This document shows, in pieces, positions 10,088 through 19,713 of a stretch of DNA of 22,387 bases (positions are counted from its first letter, which is position 1; each line of letters opens with the position of its first letter). Below the pieces are notes generated by a model. The model saw only the letters and a list, made by a program, of their open reading frames with translations. It did not search any database and was not told where the DNA came from. The position numbers and the translations under genes were made by a program. The stretch comes from Protostelium mycophagum. Its lineage: Eukaryota > Evosea > Variosea > Protosteliida > Protosteliaceae. Location of the stretch: the NCBI GenBank assembly GCA_002081555.1, contig MZNV01002543.1:1-22387 (forward strand). Direction: 5' to 3'.

Positions 10088-12457
10088 TGTCACCACCACC
10101 CACAGCGTTCTCCTCCTCTTCGTGGGCATCTCTCTTGTGAAAAACAATGTAGAAAATTATTCCAGACACTAACGTGCCAATGCCCACACCGGTGTAGTTC
10201 CACATCAAATAAGGATCTGTCGAGACCGGCACTAGAGCCTGTTTTCGTCAGTTTTGCAAAGATCTCGTCGAGATCTCCGTGAGAATTCATCGGATTATCC
10301 GTGAAAACTCACCAAGTTAAGAAGACTTCCGATCGCAGAAGTGAAGAGAAAGAGGGCCATCACGAGTGACTTTAGACGAGCAGGGGCTTTGTTATACGCA
10401 TATTCCAAACCAGTGACAGACGCAAAGATCTCGGAAATAGCGATCAAAATGTAGGCGGGGACTTGAATCCACACACTGCGGTCGTCAGTTGGAAAATAAT
10501 GACGAGGGGGTCTCACATGAGGGGTGCCTTCAAATCGCAATCTGTGGCATGATCACCGCAAGGTGATGTTTTATATATGAAATGCTGCAAAACGGCGGCA
10601 TATGCCATTCCAGCTGCAGCAAAGAGAAAACCGAATGTTATTCTGGCAATTGGTGGTGTTTTTATCCCAATTCTGATCCCGTTAGCACATATAACATTTA
10701 TATATAATTCTAGGGCCCAACCAAATGGTGAAATTGTACACTAATCACCTTCTAAGACCTGGATACACGAACATATCCATCACAGGGATTAAAATGATGA
10801 CAGTGATGGGGTCGAAATTATTCAGCACGTCGTTCGGAATGGTTACCAGAGTCCATCGATCCGGCCTTTACTATCGTCAACAATAATTCTTAAAAGCGTT
10901 GTAGATGCTCACCTGACTGATCAAGTTGGCAGTGATCTGTCCAAAGGCCAACCAATACACTGGGAAAAATAGAAATACTCTGCAGGCAGAAAAGGTTCTC
11001 TTCAACTGTGGAAACGTTAAGATCTACACGCGTCGTTGTAGAATGTCGACAGCCTCACCTCGTCAACAAAATCGTCATCCCAGGTGACCCACCCTGGAAG
11101 GTTCTCTGGGATACCGTTACTGATTACGCTTGGCTTCGCGAAATGGTACGTGTCCTCTTTGGAGAACCATCTACAATTCGTCAGAATAATATTCAAATAT
11201 TTTTCACGAAAAACAACGGACCTTCTGGGGTTGAAGCCGAAAGCAATTCGCCAAATCTTAAAGGCTTCGACCAACACACTCCCTCTTGGTTTTGTCAATA
11301 CGTATCTGCTTCTTCCTTGGAGTTTTCAGTGAAATTTCGTGAAATTTTGACATACCAGCAGCCAGAACAATTGGGACGCCCAAGAACAAAGCAGCGGGCA
11401 AGACAAATGCTGGCCAAAATCCGAGATACTTCTCTGCGTTTGTTGTGGCGATAGACGCCAGACCTCCCACGTTAATCTGCGACATTGGGTAAGATATCAT
11501 GTCACGAATATTTGAACCTTCTCACCATGAGGTAAAACCAGTTGAAAATTCTCTGGATGGTGACGGTTGGATCGATGATCACGCGCTCACCGCTCGGTAA
11601 TACCTTGATCTTTTGCTTCTTATTTGTGTATTGCTCTGCTACTAAGGTCGACACGTTTGCCTTGATACCTCCAGCACCCAAACCGATGATAAACATGGCA
11701 ACCATTAGGCCGTAGAGAGAATACTCGTGTGTTCTGTTGGTCAAGATTGGGGGTATGGAGGTGACCACGAGCACGATGATACCCAACAGATAGACTCCAG
11801 TCGCGATTGCGATGGTATTAAACTTTCCGAATTTCAAATCGGATAGCAAAGCACCGAGTAGAGGTGTAAGATAACACCACCTGAATTTCAATCAAAAATG
11901 AAGATGATGTCGGTGCTCACATGGCAAAGATCTGATTAAGTGCAACAGCCCACTGCTGTCCTTTACCTAAAGCCCCAGGGTTTACTTTATGATCCTCAGA
12001 ATTAGGAGCACCAGTGCTGGAACCTGGAGGAAGGGGATTTTGCACATAATTCTATTTCAGTCAGTTGTGCGTGATGATTGCACAGCGCAGCACTCACCAC
12101 CCACGGACCTGTCAGACCATAATATGCGAATCGCTCACAGAATTCGACAACCACGATGAGAAAGGCGGCCATCGGGATGGCATCGGATACCTTTCTTAGT
12201 GTTGCTTTCTCCTCTTCAGTGGGTTCTATATCGAAACCTTCATCTTGTATGAGAGTTGAATGATCAGCGATAGGTTCTATTAATCTTGTGTGTTCGTCGA
12301 CAAAAGTTGGTTCGGCCTCCTGCTTCCCCATGATGTTGTCCTCGACTTTTAGAGGGAACCTGTTGTCGTGAGTTCGCGTTGCCGCGAGAAGATTTCTTCC
12401 CGGAACATTCTTCACATTCCCGTGACTTCCGTGGAGTTGCTTTTTGGATAACGACAT
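10083..12457 (-). CDS. PTR2: Proton-coupled oligopeptide transporter (POT/PTR2 family), one apparent frameshift
   Basis: Eleven exons: 12098-12457, 11921-12051, 11526-11880, 11356-11476, 11222-11315, 11059-11170, 10913-11005, 10749-10865, 10517-10672, 10313-10475, 10083-10238 (about 618 aa). POT signatures in order are EFCERFAYYGL (proton-coupling E-x-x-E-R-type motif in helix 1), GALGKGQQ, GLGAGGIKANVSTLVAEQ, QRIFNWFYLMINVG, TANLISQAGSM, IPNDVLNNFDP, QHFIYKTSPCG and SEIFASVTGLEYAYNKAPARLKS. The family imports di- and tripeptides with protons across the plasma membrane or endolysosomal membrane. An alternative start is the in-frame Met near 12330; the first ~45 residues are less typical. In exon 8 the frame shifts by one extra base near 10841, between GSMDSGN and IPNDVL. 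Every other exon is intact, so this is a recent mutation or a base error. The AATAAA signal overlaps the stop. Confidence 0.9.
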
Positions 12458-12491
12458 CACCGTTTATGATGGTGTGATCACATCACATGAT

Positions 12492-12585
12492 CCAGCCAAA
12501 GGAGAAGCAAAGAAGTACTTGTCCAGTAACACAACAATACATTCGTATCCCGCAAAGAACGTTCTGCTCAAGCCTCTGTTAACGG
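12492..12585 (+). repeat. Dispersed ~95-bp repeat, copy 2
   Basis: This is the second copy of the segment at 3501-3598, in opposite orientation. It has about three small deletions relative to copy 1 and so does not keep a shared reading frame throughout. It fills most of the 137-bp gap between the POT start codon (12457) and the stop of the DUF1444-like gene (12595). It therefore lies where the POT promoter and the neighbour's 3'UTR should be. Confidence 0.75.
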
Positions 12586-12594
12586 GTTTTTATG

Positions 12595-15182
12595 TTACTT
12601 CTCTTTTGATGTATCCATCAGATATTTAGGACTGAAATAGAGAGGTGGTTCAAACCCGCTGGCTTGTACCACAACCGGTGATATGTCTGTCCACTCTTTT
12701 TCGACTTGTGTGTCTTGAGGGATCACAAATGCGTTTGGTATTTCATCCTGTTCAGAGGGATCAACCTGTATGGGGTCGGCTGATGAGCTTTGAGCATTGA
12801 AACTTGAATTTCTCACCTCTATAATGACTTTTGAGAGTTGTGGAAGGAGGTAGGAACTTTCACCTTCTTTTCTCCATAAGACAAAAGTATCATATGCTTC
12901 ATCAACCTGGCAAGGGAGTACCTTTTCTCTTCAGGCATCAAGATGATCATGTGTTTGCATTGTGAAAATCAAATTATTTGCCGCACAACCAAAAATAAAA
13001 ATCCGAGAAAAAAATCTGAACCCTAAACCCCACTAAAAAAATCTCACAAAGTCCACTTTGGTTCTTTTGAGTTAAATATTGTGTGAGTTGACGCGAGAAT
13101 CACGGTATGTGATCTCTTTCTGGCGCCAACGCTTTCGTTGTCACAAAAATCCAAAGGAACAGAAGTAAACTGCAACACAGAAGGCTCCCATCTCTATGCC
13201 TCACCTTGACTTGTGGAATACCAGCCCTTTCGATATATTCTAATTGTTGTGAATACCATCTGTGCAGTGTGACGGCCTGTCAAGTGTCAAATTTCCTCTT
13301 AGTGGGAGACTTCACCTGAAGATATTTGACGTCCGTGTCACCAATTTCACCGCTAGCAGGTTCATACTCCACCCATTTATCTGTCAGAAATGTCAAACTG
13401 ACAGCTGTCACAGATAAAAATTATCTGTTGTTTATGTTGCTACTTTGCTGCAAAGACGCATTTACCGTACTCTTTTTGGAAATCCTTCATCAACATATTT
13501 CATATTGTGATGTACTTACGGTTGGAGTTGTCTGCATCTGGTTGAAGGATAATAGGTATTGCGGAAAAAAATTCATTTGAAGAGACATAGTTGGAGGCGA
13601 TCTCCATCATTGTCTCGAGACCTTCAAAATAAATCATCTTGAAGATCTTATTTGTATTTGAATGAATGGTAGACGAGTTTTTATTTGACGGTGGAATTGC
13701 ACAAATCACATCTTGTTTGACAATTCCATAATAAATAAATGAAAACTCACCTTGCTCGTCTTCGTGGCCAGTCACGATAAGCAGAGACCTTGTGATGGGC
13801 AGAGCCACGGGATTTCCCTTCAATTTTAAAGAAGTAAATTGGTCATGGAGAATCAAAACCGTCCCGGCTTCGTAACAACTTCCAGCGGAGACCGAATAAA
13901 CACCCTTGCTCAACCCACTCCATTTGATATTTTCTTTTCGCAAATTTTCGGATGCCAAGTTGTAGATCTGGTTGTAGATAAGGGATGTGATGTCTTGATG
14001 AGGATCTGAGATATCTCACCTCGTCGTAGGATTTCCCCCATCTGGTCAAATCTGATTTCTTCAGTTGAATAAACTCAGTCGGTGTGTCGTAAATCTAAAT
14101 TTTGGTCAGAAGGCATTCCAAAAAATAAAACTCAAATTTTCAAGGAAATTTTGTAAAAAATACAAATTTCCTTGCAAATTTCTGGAAAATGCTGGAGAAT
14201 AGCTCACCAAGTCGATACCAAAGAATCCAGACAAATCTTTCCACTGAAGTTCGTCCTCTGCTGCTTCCAAAAAGGGCACTCCCTCTGTGATGACGTCACC
14301 GACCTGTATATGGACATCTACAACGAGACAAGACAATCACCTGCATTTTTGGGGATATTCTTTCCTTCACTCATGAGCATCTGACATCTGAGGACTGTTC
14401 TCGTCACAGAAGCCTGTATTCCTGTCATCTTCCGTTGTTTACTGTTGCATCAGGGTTTCAACAATATTTTCACAATAGCCAGCGGCAAGACAAATGGTAT
14501 TATGGGTGTAAGAATTTTGCTTAGGAAAAGAATCACCTGCAACTTGGGATAAATTTTGTCTTTGATTGTTTCTAATCTCATCCCGGACATCTCATCCTTC
14601 TTTATCGAAGATATCATCTGTTCGTGTCATTGTGACATCATGTACATTAACATTATGTCGGCAGATATACAACTGCAATGTCATGGATCCATGAATGATG
14701 CTTTGCTACATCAAGAGACCGTCGTCGAAGTGATGATATGAATATGCATTCACCTCTGCCAGTAATTCTTGTTTCTTTGCTTCGGTCTCAAGGTCATCAT
14801 ATCCGACCCATTTTAGGTACCCATTCGTCAGGAACAAAGTATGCTTCTGTTCTGTTGATGTCAGTGTCTATAAGTACTGGCAAATGGATACAAGAACAGT
14901 AATCCTACCGGCAGCATTGAAAGTCAACACGAATTTCTCAGAATCATATTGCATTCCGGATGTATCTGGAAATTTAGAGACGATGAAGGCCTCTAACTGC
15001 TTCGAAAACTCTCTTTTCTTCACCTCTTCTTCTTCAGCAGAGTCCAACTTCTGATCAAAGTGAGTGATCAAAGGTTGTTGATTACGAATCGAACCCACCT
15101 GCTTCTTACGGAAATATTCTTCTTCTACATCTTCCTCGATCACCGCTTTATCGTTGTCAATCTGCTCGGAAGACCTCTTCAT
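12595..15182 (-). CDS. DUF1444-like protein with N- and C-terminal extensions
   Basis: Twelve exons give 514 aa: 14909-15182, 14754-14851, 14537-14617, 14341-14413, 14208-14317, 14020-14094, 13751-13967, 13520-13621, 13316-13380, 13205-13276, 13104-13169, 12595-12906. All phases agree. Residues 1-58 are acidic and charged and probably flexible. Residues ~59-340 follow the order of bacterial DUF1444 (YtpQ type): FSKQLEAFIVSKFPD, SEKFVLTFN, LTNGYLKW, KIYPKLQASVTRTVL, YDTPTEFIQLKKSDLTRWG, IYNLASENLR, LPITRSLLIVTGHEDEQGLE and MMEIAS. The family has no established activity. Residues ~344-514 are not recognised; the last exon includes VDEAYDTFVLWRKEGESS. Joining the last exon through donor 13103 is the least certain step; the alternative is a stop at 13044. 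A strong hairpin sits in the intron at 14095-14207. Confidence 0.72.
14141..14174. other. Intronic hairpin, ~14-bp stem
   Basis: Within the intron 14095-14207 of the DUF1444-like gene, CAAGGAAATTT (14141-14151) pairs with AAATTTCCTTG (14164-14174). Pairing continues through GTA/TAC with one bulged base, leaving an A-rich loop of about 5 nt. It may shorten the effective distance between splice sites. There is no evidence that it is a separate RNA gene. Confidence 0.6.
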
Positions 15183-15505
15183 ATTCTTTCAATTTGTTTC
15201 CCATTCACCATTTCTTGAGTGTTGTAGTGACTAATCACGTGACCAGCCTCCTTGCTTTGCCTGATGTTGGATCAAAGAGAGCTTGAGCTGTCAAAATATA
15301 GAAGCTCAGCTTCCAAACCTGTCGTACTCCAGCAGAGAACTCGTGAGAAAGACGGCACATGGACCACGTGATTTTTTACTTTCACAAGGCACGGTAAAAA
15401 TGATTTTCGCACGGTAAGGACGGAGAATTACGCTTTGTGATCACCCGTGTGGCTTGGTCACAGACAGAAACAAAAATACAGAAGCACGTCAACAGCAACA
15501 ACACG
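15183..15505. promoter_or_regulatory. Divergent promoter region of DUF1444-like (-) and catalase (+), with two CACGTG boxes
   Basis: The 323-bp spacer lies between two divergent start codons. Palindromic CACGTG (E-box/G-box core) occurs at 15236-15241 and 15365-15370, each next to an A/T flank (aatCACGTGacc and accCACGTGatt on opposite strands). Two copies of GCACGGTAA lie near 15392 and 15410. In other eukaryotes CACGTG is bound by bHLH or bZIP factors, often in stress-responsive genes; that link is inference here. Confidence 0.45.
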
Positions 15506-17311
15506 ATGGCATTGAACGCAGTTAAAGAGGCCTTTCAAACGGCCACAGAAAAGGTGAAGATCCACCATCACCCATTCATTTTCCTGATCAACCTCTATAG
15601 GTCATGGGCGTCGGTACCATGACTCGTCTTACCGGTGAACCTGTGCCAGAGAACAAGAATTCTCTCACTGCTGGGCCTACCGGACCCGTCCTCTTCCAAG
15701 ACCGTGTCTTGTTTGAGAAGATGACACAGTTCGCACGCGAACAGATCCCCACCAGAAACGTCCATCCTCTTGGTACAGGAGCTAGAGGTTATTTTGTGGC
15801 GGAAAACGACGTCTCTCAGTACTCGAGAGCAGCAGTTTTCGTGCCAGGAACAAAGACCGAGGTCGCCGTGCGCTTCTCTGGAACTTTCACAGAGGTCAGT
15901 GATCATGATTATGACACGTCATCACAGACATTCACATCTGACATACGTACAGCGTGGTGACCCAGACACTGGACGTGATCTCAGAGGTTTCGCCATGAAA
16001 TTCTACACGACCGAAGGGAACTGGGATCTCATGTGTATCAACACACCCGTCTTCAATGTGAGAGACATGAAGATTGGCCCCGACGCAGTACACGCTTTCA
16101 AGAGGAACTGTATCACCGGAGACTGGTCTGCCGACCAATCATGGGATTATGTCGCCAATCACCCCGAATCCCTTCACCAGGTCAGCCATCATATTTCACC
16201 CTCCAACAATGTTGATGATATGACAGGTACTGATGATCTGGACCGACCGCATCGGAACTCCGGCCTCCTTCAGGGCCATGAACGCCTTTGGATGCAACAC
16301 CTTCTCCTTCATCAACAAGGAGAACAAGCGAGTCTGGGTCAAATTCCACGTGGTCGCTGAACTCGGCTGGAAGGGTCTCTCTGTCGAAGACGCCAAGATT
16401 TTGGCGGGAGAAAACGCCGAGTTTCTGAGCCAGGACTTGAGAGACGCCATCATGGCCGGAAATTACCCCAAGTACAAGCTGTCTTTCCAAATGATGCCGG
16501 AGGAAGAGGGATACACCCACAACTACACCTTTGACTGCTCCAAGGTGATGACGTCATCGTGTCATCACGACATGACTGACGATCTTGACAGGTGTGGCCC
16601 CACGACAAGTTCCCACTCATCCCATTGGGAACACTGGTTTTGGACCAGAACCCAGTGGACCACTTCGAGGAGGTGGAGACCATCGCCTTCTCCCCAATGA
16701 ACGTCGTTCCCGGAATCGGGTTCTCCCCCGACAAATTACTCCAGGGAAGACTCCTCATCTACGACGACACCCAGACCCACAGACTCGGACCCAACTACAA
16801 GATGTCATACATCAACTGTCCTCACGCCGCCAAGGTGAACAGCAACTATAGAAACGGGGGTGGACCTTTCGAGGGTAAGCCCGTGAACAAATTCCCCCAC
16901 TACCACCCCTCTTCCTTTGGTGGACCCCAGCCCGACCCCTCCTACAAGGAGCCTCCCTACAGAGTTGACGGACCTGCTGACTACTACGACATGGACAACG
17001 ATTTCTACTCCCAGCGTGAGTTTTTTATTTTGAAAATCGGTCTGACATCCACAGCCGCCGAGTTTTACAACAGCTTGCCTTCGGGCGAACAAGTCGCTCT
17101 GGCCAAGAACCTTGCCACCACTTTCTTTAAGATGCAGAAGCCCGTTGTAGAAGCAGTGATGCCCCACATTGCCAAGGTCTCTCAGACTCTTCATGACGCG
17201 GTGCAATACAAGTTGATGGAGCAGAGGAAGACCGACATGACAGCCAACGAGATCAGAGCTGGAGAACTGTACGCACAAATGCAAGCTCTCAAGCCAGAGA
17301 AGAATATCTAA
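15506..17311 (+). CDS. CAT: Heme catalase, small-subunit type
   Basis: Six exons give 522 aa: 15506-15553, 15601-15894, 15953-16180, 16227-16544, 16592-17015, 17055-17311. The enzyme converts hydrogen peroxide to water and oxygen. Visible active-site parts are the distal His ~71 in RNVHPLGTGARGYF, distal Asn ~144 in NWDLMCINTPVFNVRD, and the proximal heme ligand Tyr ~353 with Arg ~349 in RLLIYDDTQTHRLGPNY. AVRFSGTFTE and DLRGFAMKFYT also match. The residues after the distal His read PLG instead of the usual A-K/R-G. Length fits clade 3 enzymes, not the long clade 2 type. The C-terminus ends in -KNI, not a canonical SKL-like PTS1, so peroxisomal import by that route is not supported. A poly(A) signal is present at 17327. 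Confidence 0.96.
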
Positions 17312-17326
17312 GATGCCACAGACAAT

Positions 17327-17332
17327 AATAAA
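17327..17332 (+). terminator. Poly(A) signal AATAAA of the catalase gene
   Basis: AATAAA lies 15 bp after the catalase stop codon. Confidence 0.55.
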
Positions 17333-17510
17333 CGTTCTGTGCAAACTCAGAGAAGTTTCCTATGTATTTTTCGTTTGGCGAAAAATCAATATTTTATTAC
17401 CGGCAACCAAGTTATTTTTCTTGCTCTTTAGCACAAGTTTCACCACTGTGAAACATAGAGTAATGATTCTAAGAATGATGGAGTATTGCAAGATGATATC
17501 CTCTTTATAT

Positions 17511-19530
17511 TTAATTTCTTATGTCCTGTATAGAATGGGGTCTTCCCTCAGCAACACCAGCGAAGGACTGCTGCCACATCGAAGCTCTCTCTTGCAGCAC
17601 CGAGATAGACTTGGCTCCAGAGTGTGCCATACCAGACTGGATTCCTCCGAGTAACTCGTTGATGACCTTCTCCAGAGAACCCTTGTACTCCACGATACCC
17701 TCCACTCCCTCAGGGACGAGCTTCTGCTTCTGCTGGTTGGTCAACTCTTCGGTCACGTGACCATCCTCTTGTCTGTGGTATCTTCCTCTGGATCCTGATC
17801 TCTCCTCCATGGCTGTTCTGCTTCCCATTCCACGGATGGTCTTGAATCTATAAATAGATTATTACTCGTTGTAGATGATTGAATAAGTACCTCTTTCCAT
17901 GTGATTCAATGAGTTTGCCAGGGCTCTCATCAGTTCCGGCGAGGGCACTTCCGAGCATAATTCCAGATGCTCCTGCGGCCAACACCTGATGACGTCATCA
18001 CACGTAACCATGAATATGACATACCTTCACGATATCACCAGAGGTTCTCATACCACCATCAGCGATGATGGGGACGTAGTATCCTGTGCGTGCTCCGTAA
18101 TCTCTTACGGCTCTCCACACTTCGTACACTGCAGTCAACTGAGGCACTCCGTGTCCAGTCACACTGTCATCTCATCAGACATGCCAGAGACACATCAGGA
18201 ATATGAGATACACACCTACGAGTGGTGCAGATGGAACCTGGACCAATACCGACCTTAAGAGAGTCGGGTCTGTACTCTGAGTCCAGTATGTACATGGCCG
18301 ATGCGTAAGATGCGATGTTTCCGACAATGATGTCCACTTTATCTCCATACTTGATTCTCAATCTCTTAATCTGCTCCTTTGCGGGGGCGCAAGCACCGTG
18401 GGAAGAGTCCAGTACCAAAACTTTGCAACCACTCTGGACCAAAAGTTCGGCTCTGAACATGTCTTCCTCACCGAGCGAGATGGCTGGTTGTAGTGAGATC
18501 GAGATTGCCTAATGGTTTTACGTACCAGCACCGACCAAAAAGTGACCTTCGTCGTCTAAAGAGAAGAAATCTCTCTTTCTTTGATCTTGCTTCACATCGT
18601 TCCAGACGTACATTCCTGTCAATGTTAAACTCACCATCATCGAATGTGAATGAATGAAATCACCTTTCAGACGACCATCTTCATTGATGATGGGCAGCTT
18701 CTTCACTCTATGTGTTTGCATTTGCTTGTAGGCATCATCAGAAGAAGTACCCTCTGGTGCTGTCACGATGAGGTTCAGAGGCTTCATCAGCTCAGATAGA
18801 GGTGGGTTGGAGCCCTCCACAAATTCGAGCTCGTCTCTTGTCATGAGACCCAAGAGGATGCCGTCTTTGTCAACGATTGGGAAGGAAGTGAAGGTCCAGC
18901 CCTTTGTTGCGATTTGGTTCTGTAAGTAAGAAAAACGATCTGTGGGGAGGAAGGTGATGGGCTTGTGAAAATGTGAGAAGGATGTTGCGAAGAGTGAATC
19001 GTCACCTTGTCGACCATGCCTCCATAATGAATCTTCTTTCTGACCCAAGAGAGTTGAGCGGCTTGTTCTTGGGCTGATAAATTACGGTGAAGAATTCCTA
19101 TTCCTCCCATCTGTTTAACATGAGAATGATGTCACATAATGATCTTGTCATACCTTAGCCATGGCAAGAGCCATGTCTCTCTCTGTGACAGTGTCCATAG
19201 CAGCACTGAGGATTCCACAGCTCTTCAGGCGAATGCCTCTTGTCACAAAGGAGTGAAGAGAACAATCACTAAATCAAGTCAGAGAACTCTACGTCATCAA
19301 TTGTCCGCTTACTTGGGATGGAAATCAGATGGCTTGTCTTCCAATGTGACTTCATCAAAGGTCAGCGCCTGGCGGGCTGCTCTTGATTGTTCCAAAAGCT
19401 TTTGAACATCATCGCTCAACTGAACACCTTTTGGATAGGTAGCAATGAAAGAAGGAAGTGTCCTCTCAATGTCAATTGTTTGAGAGGGCACAGACCCCAC
19501 AGACGGCGAGTTCTGCAGGTCTTTACCCAT
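17511..19530 (-). CDS. IMPDH: Inosine-5'-monophosphate dehydrogenase
   Basis: Nine exons give 540 aa: 19313-19530, 19154-19268, 19006-19110, 18664-18919, 18526-18615, 18216-18483, 18025-18163, 17891-17985, 17511-17847. The enzyme oxidises IMP to XMP with NAD+, the committed step of GMP synthesis, in the cytosol. Visible parts are [16 protein letters not shown] and [16 protein letters not shown] of the barrel, a CBS (Bateman) insert around residues 140-235 ([19 protein letters not shown] and [13 protein letters not shown]), [10 protein letters not shown], the catalytic loop [11 protein letters not shown] with Cys ~347, [23 protein letters not shown], and flap [21 protein letters not shown] domains and this flap exclude GMP reductase. 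It is convergent with catalase (200-bp gap) and divergent from the TFIIB-like fusion gene. Confidence 0.96.
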
Positions 19531-19713
19531 CGTGAATCTGCTGAAAGTTGTGAGAAAATCATCGTTGTAGAGCGTCGGACTAAAAATTAGTCAGATTCCG
19601 TTCCATTGAATTTCCGCTTTTCCGGAGAAATTGATCTGTTCGTTCGGTGAATTTGAGATTTTAAACAGGGGCATCACAATCAACCAAGAGCGAATAAAGA
19701 TATACACAGCAGG
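19531..19713. promoter_or_regulatory. Divergent promoter region of IMPDH (-) and TFIIB-like fusion gene (+)
   Basis: Only 183 bp separate the two start codons, so both promoters must lie here or overlap the genes. On the minus strand a possible acceptor (caactttcag) lies just upstream of the IMPDH start, hinting at a 5'UTR intron. A TCTACAACG motif copy lies on the minus strand at 19563-19571. No TATA box is evident. Confidence 0.45.

Noticed and set aside
12444-12629. Small plus-strand ORF upstream of the POT gene as a real gene.
   Set aside because: It is mostly the dispersed repeat copy, overlaps the POT start and the neighbour's 3' end, and has no coding support of its own.
12907-13103. 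A separate gene starting near 12949, with product beginning MIILMPEEKRYSLARLMKH.
   Set aside because: That frame stops after about 40 codons, while the phase-0 splice 13104 to 12906 gives a longer open frame continuing the DUF1444-like gene.
14341-14434. A separate gene starting at the ATG near 14434 (MTGIQASV).
   Set aside because: A phase-0 acceptor (gaatacag) directly before ASVTRTVL joins the exon to KIYPKLQ, matching the DUF1444 block order.
16805-17344. Long minus-strand ORF antisense to catalase.
   Set aside because: It is a shadow of the GC-biased catalase exons, without conserved motifs.
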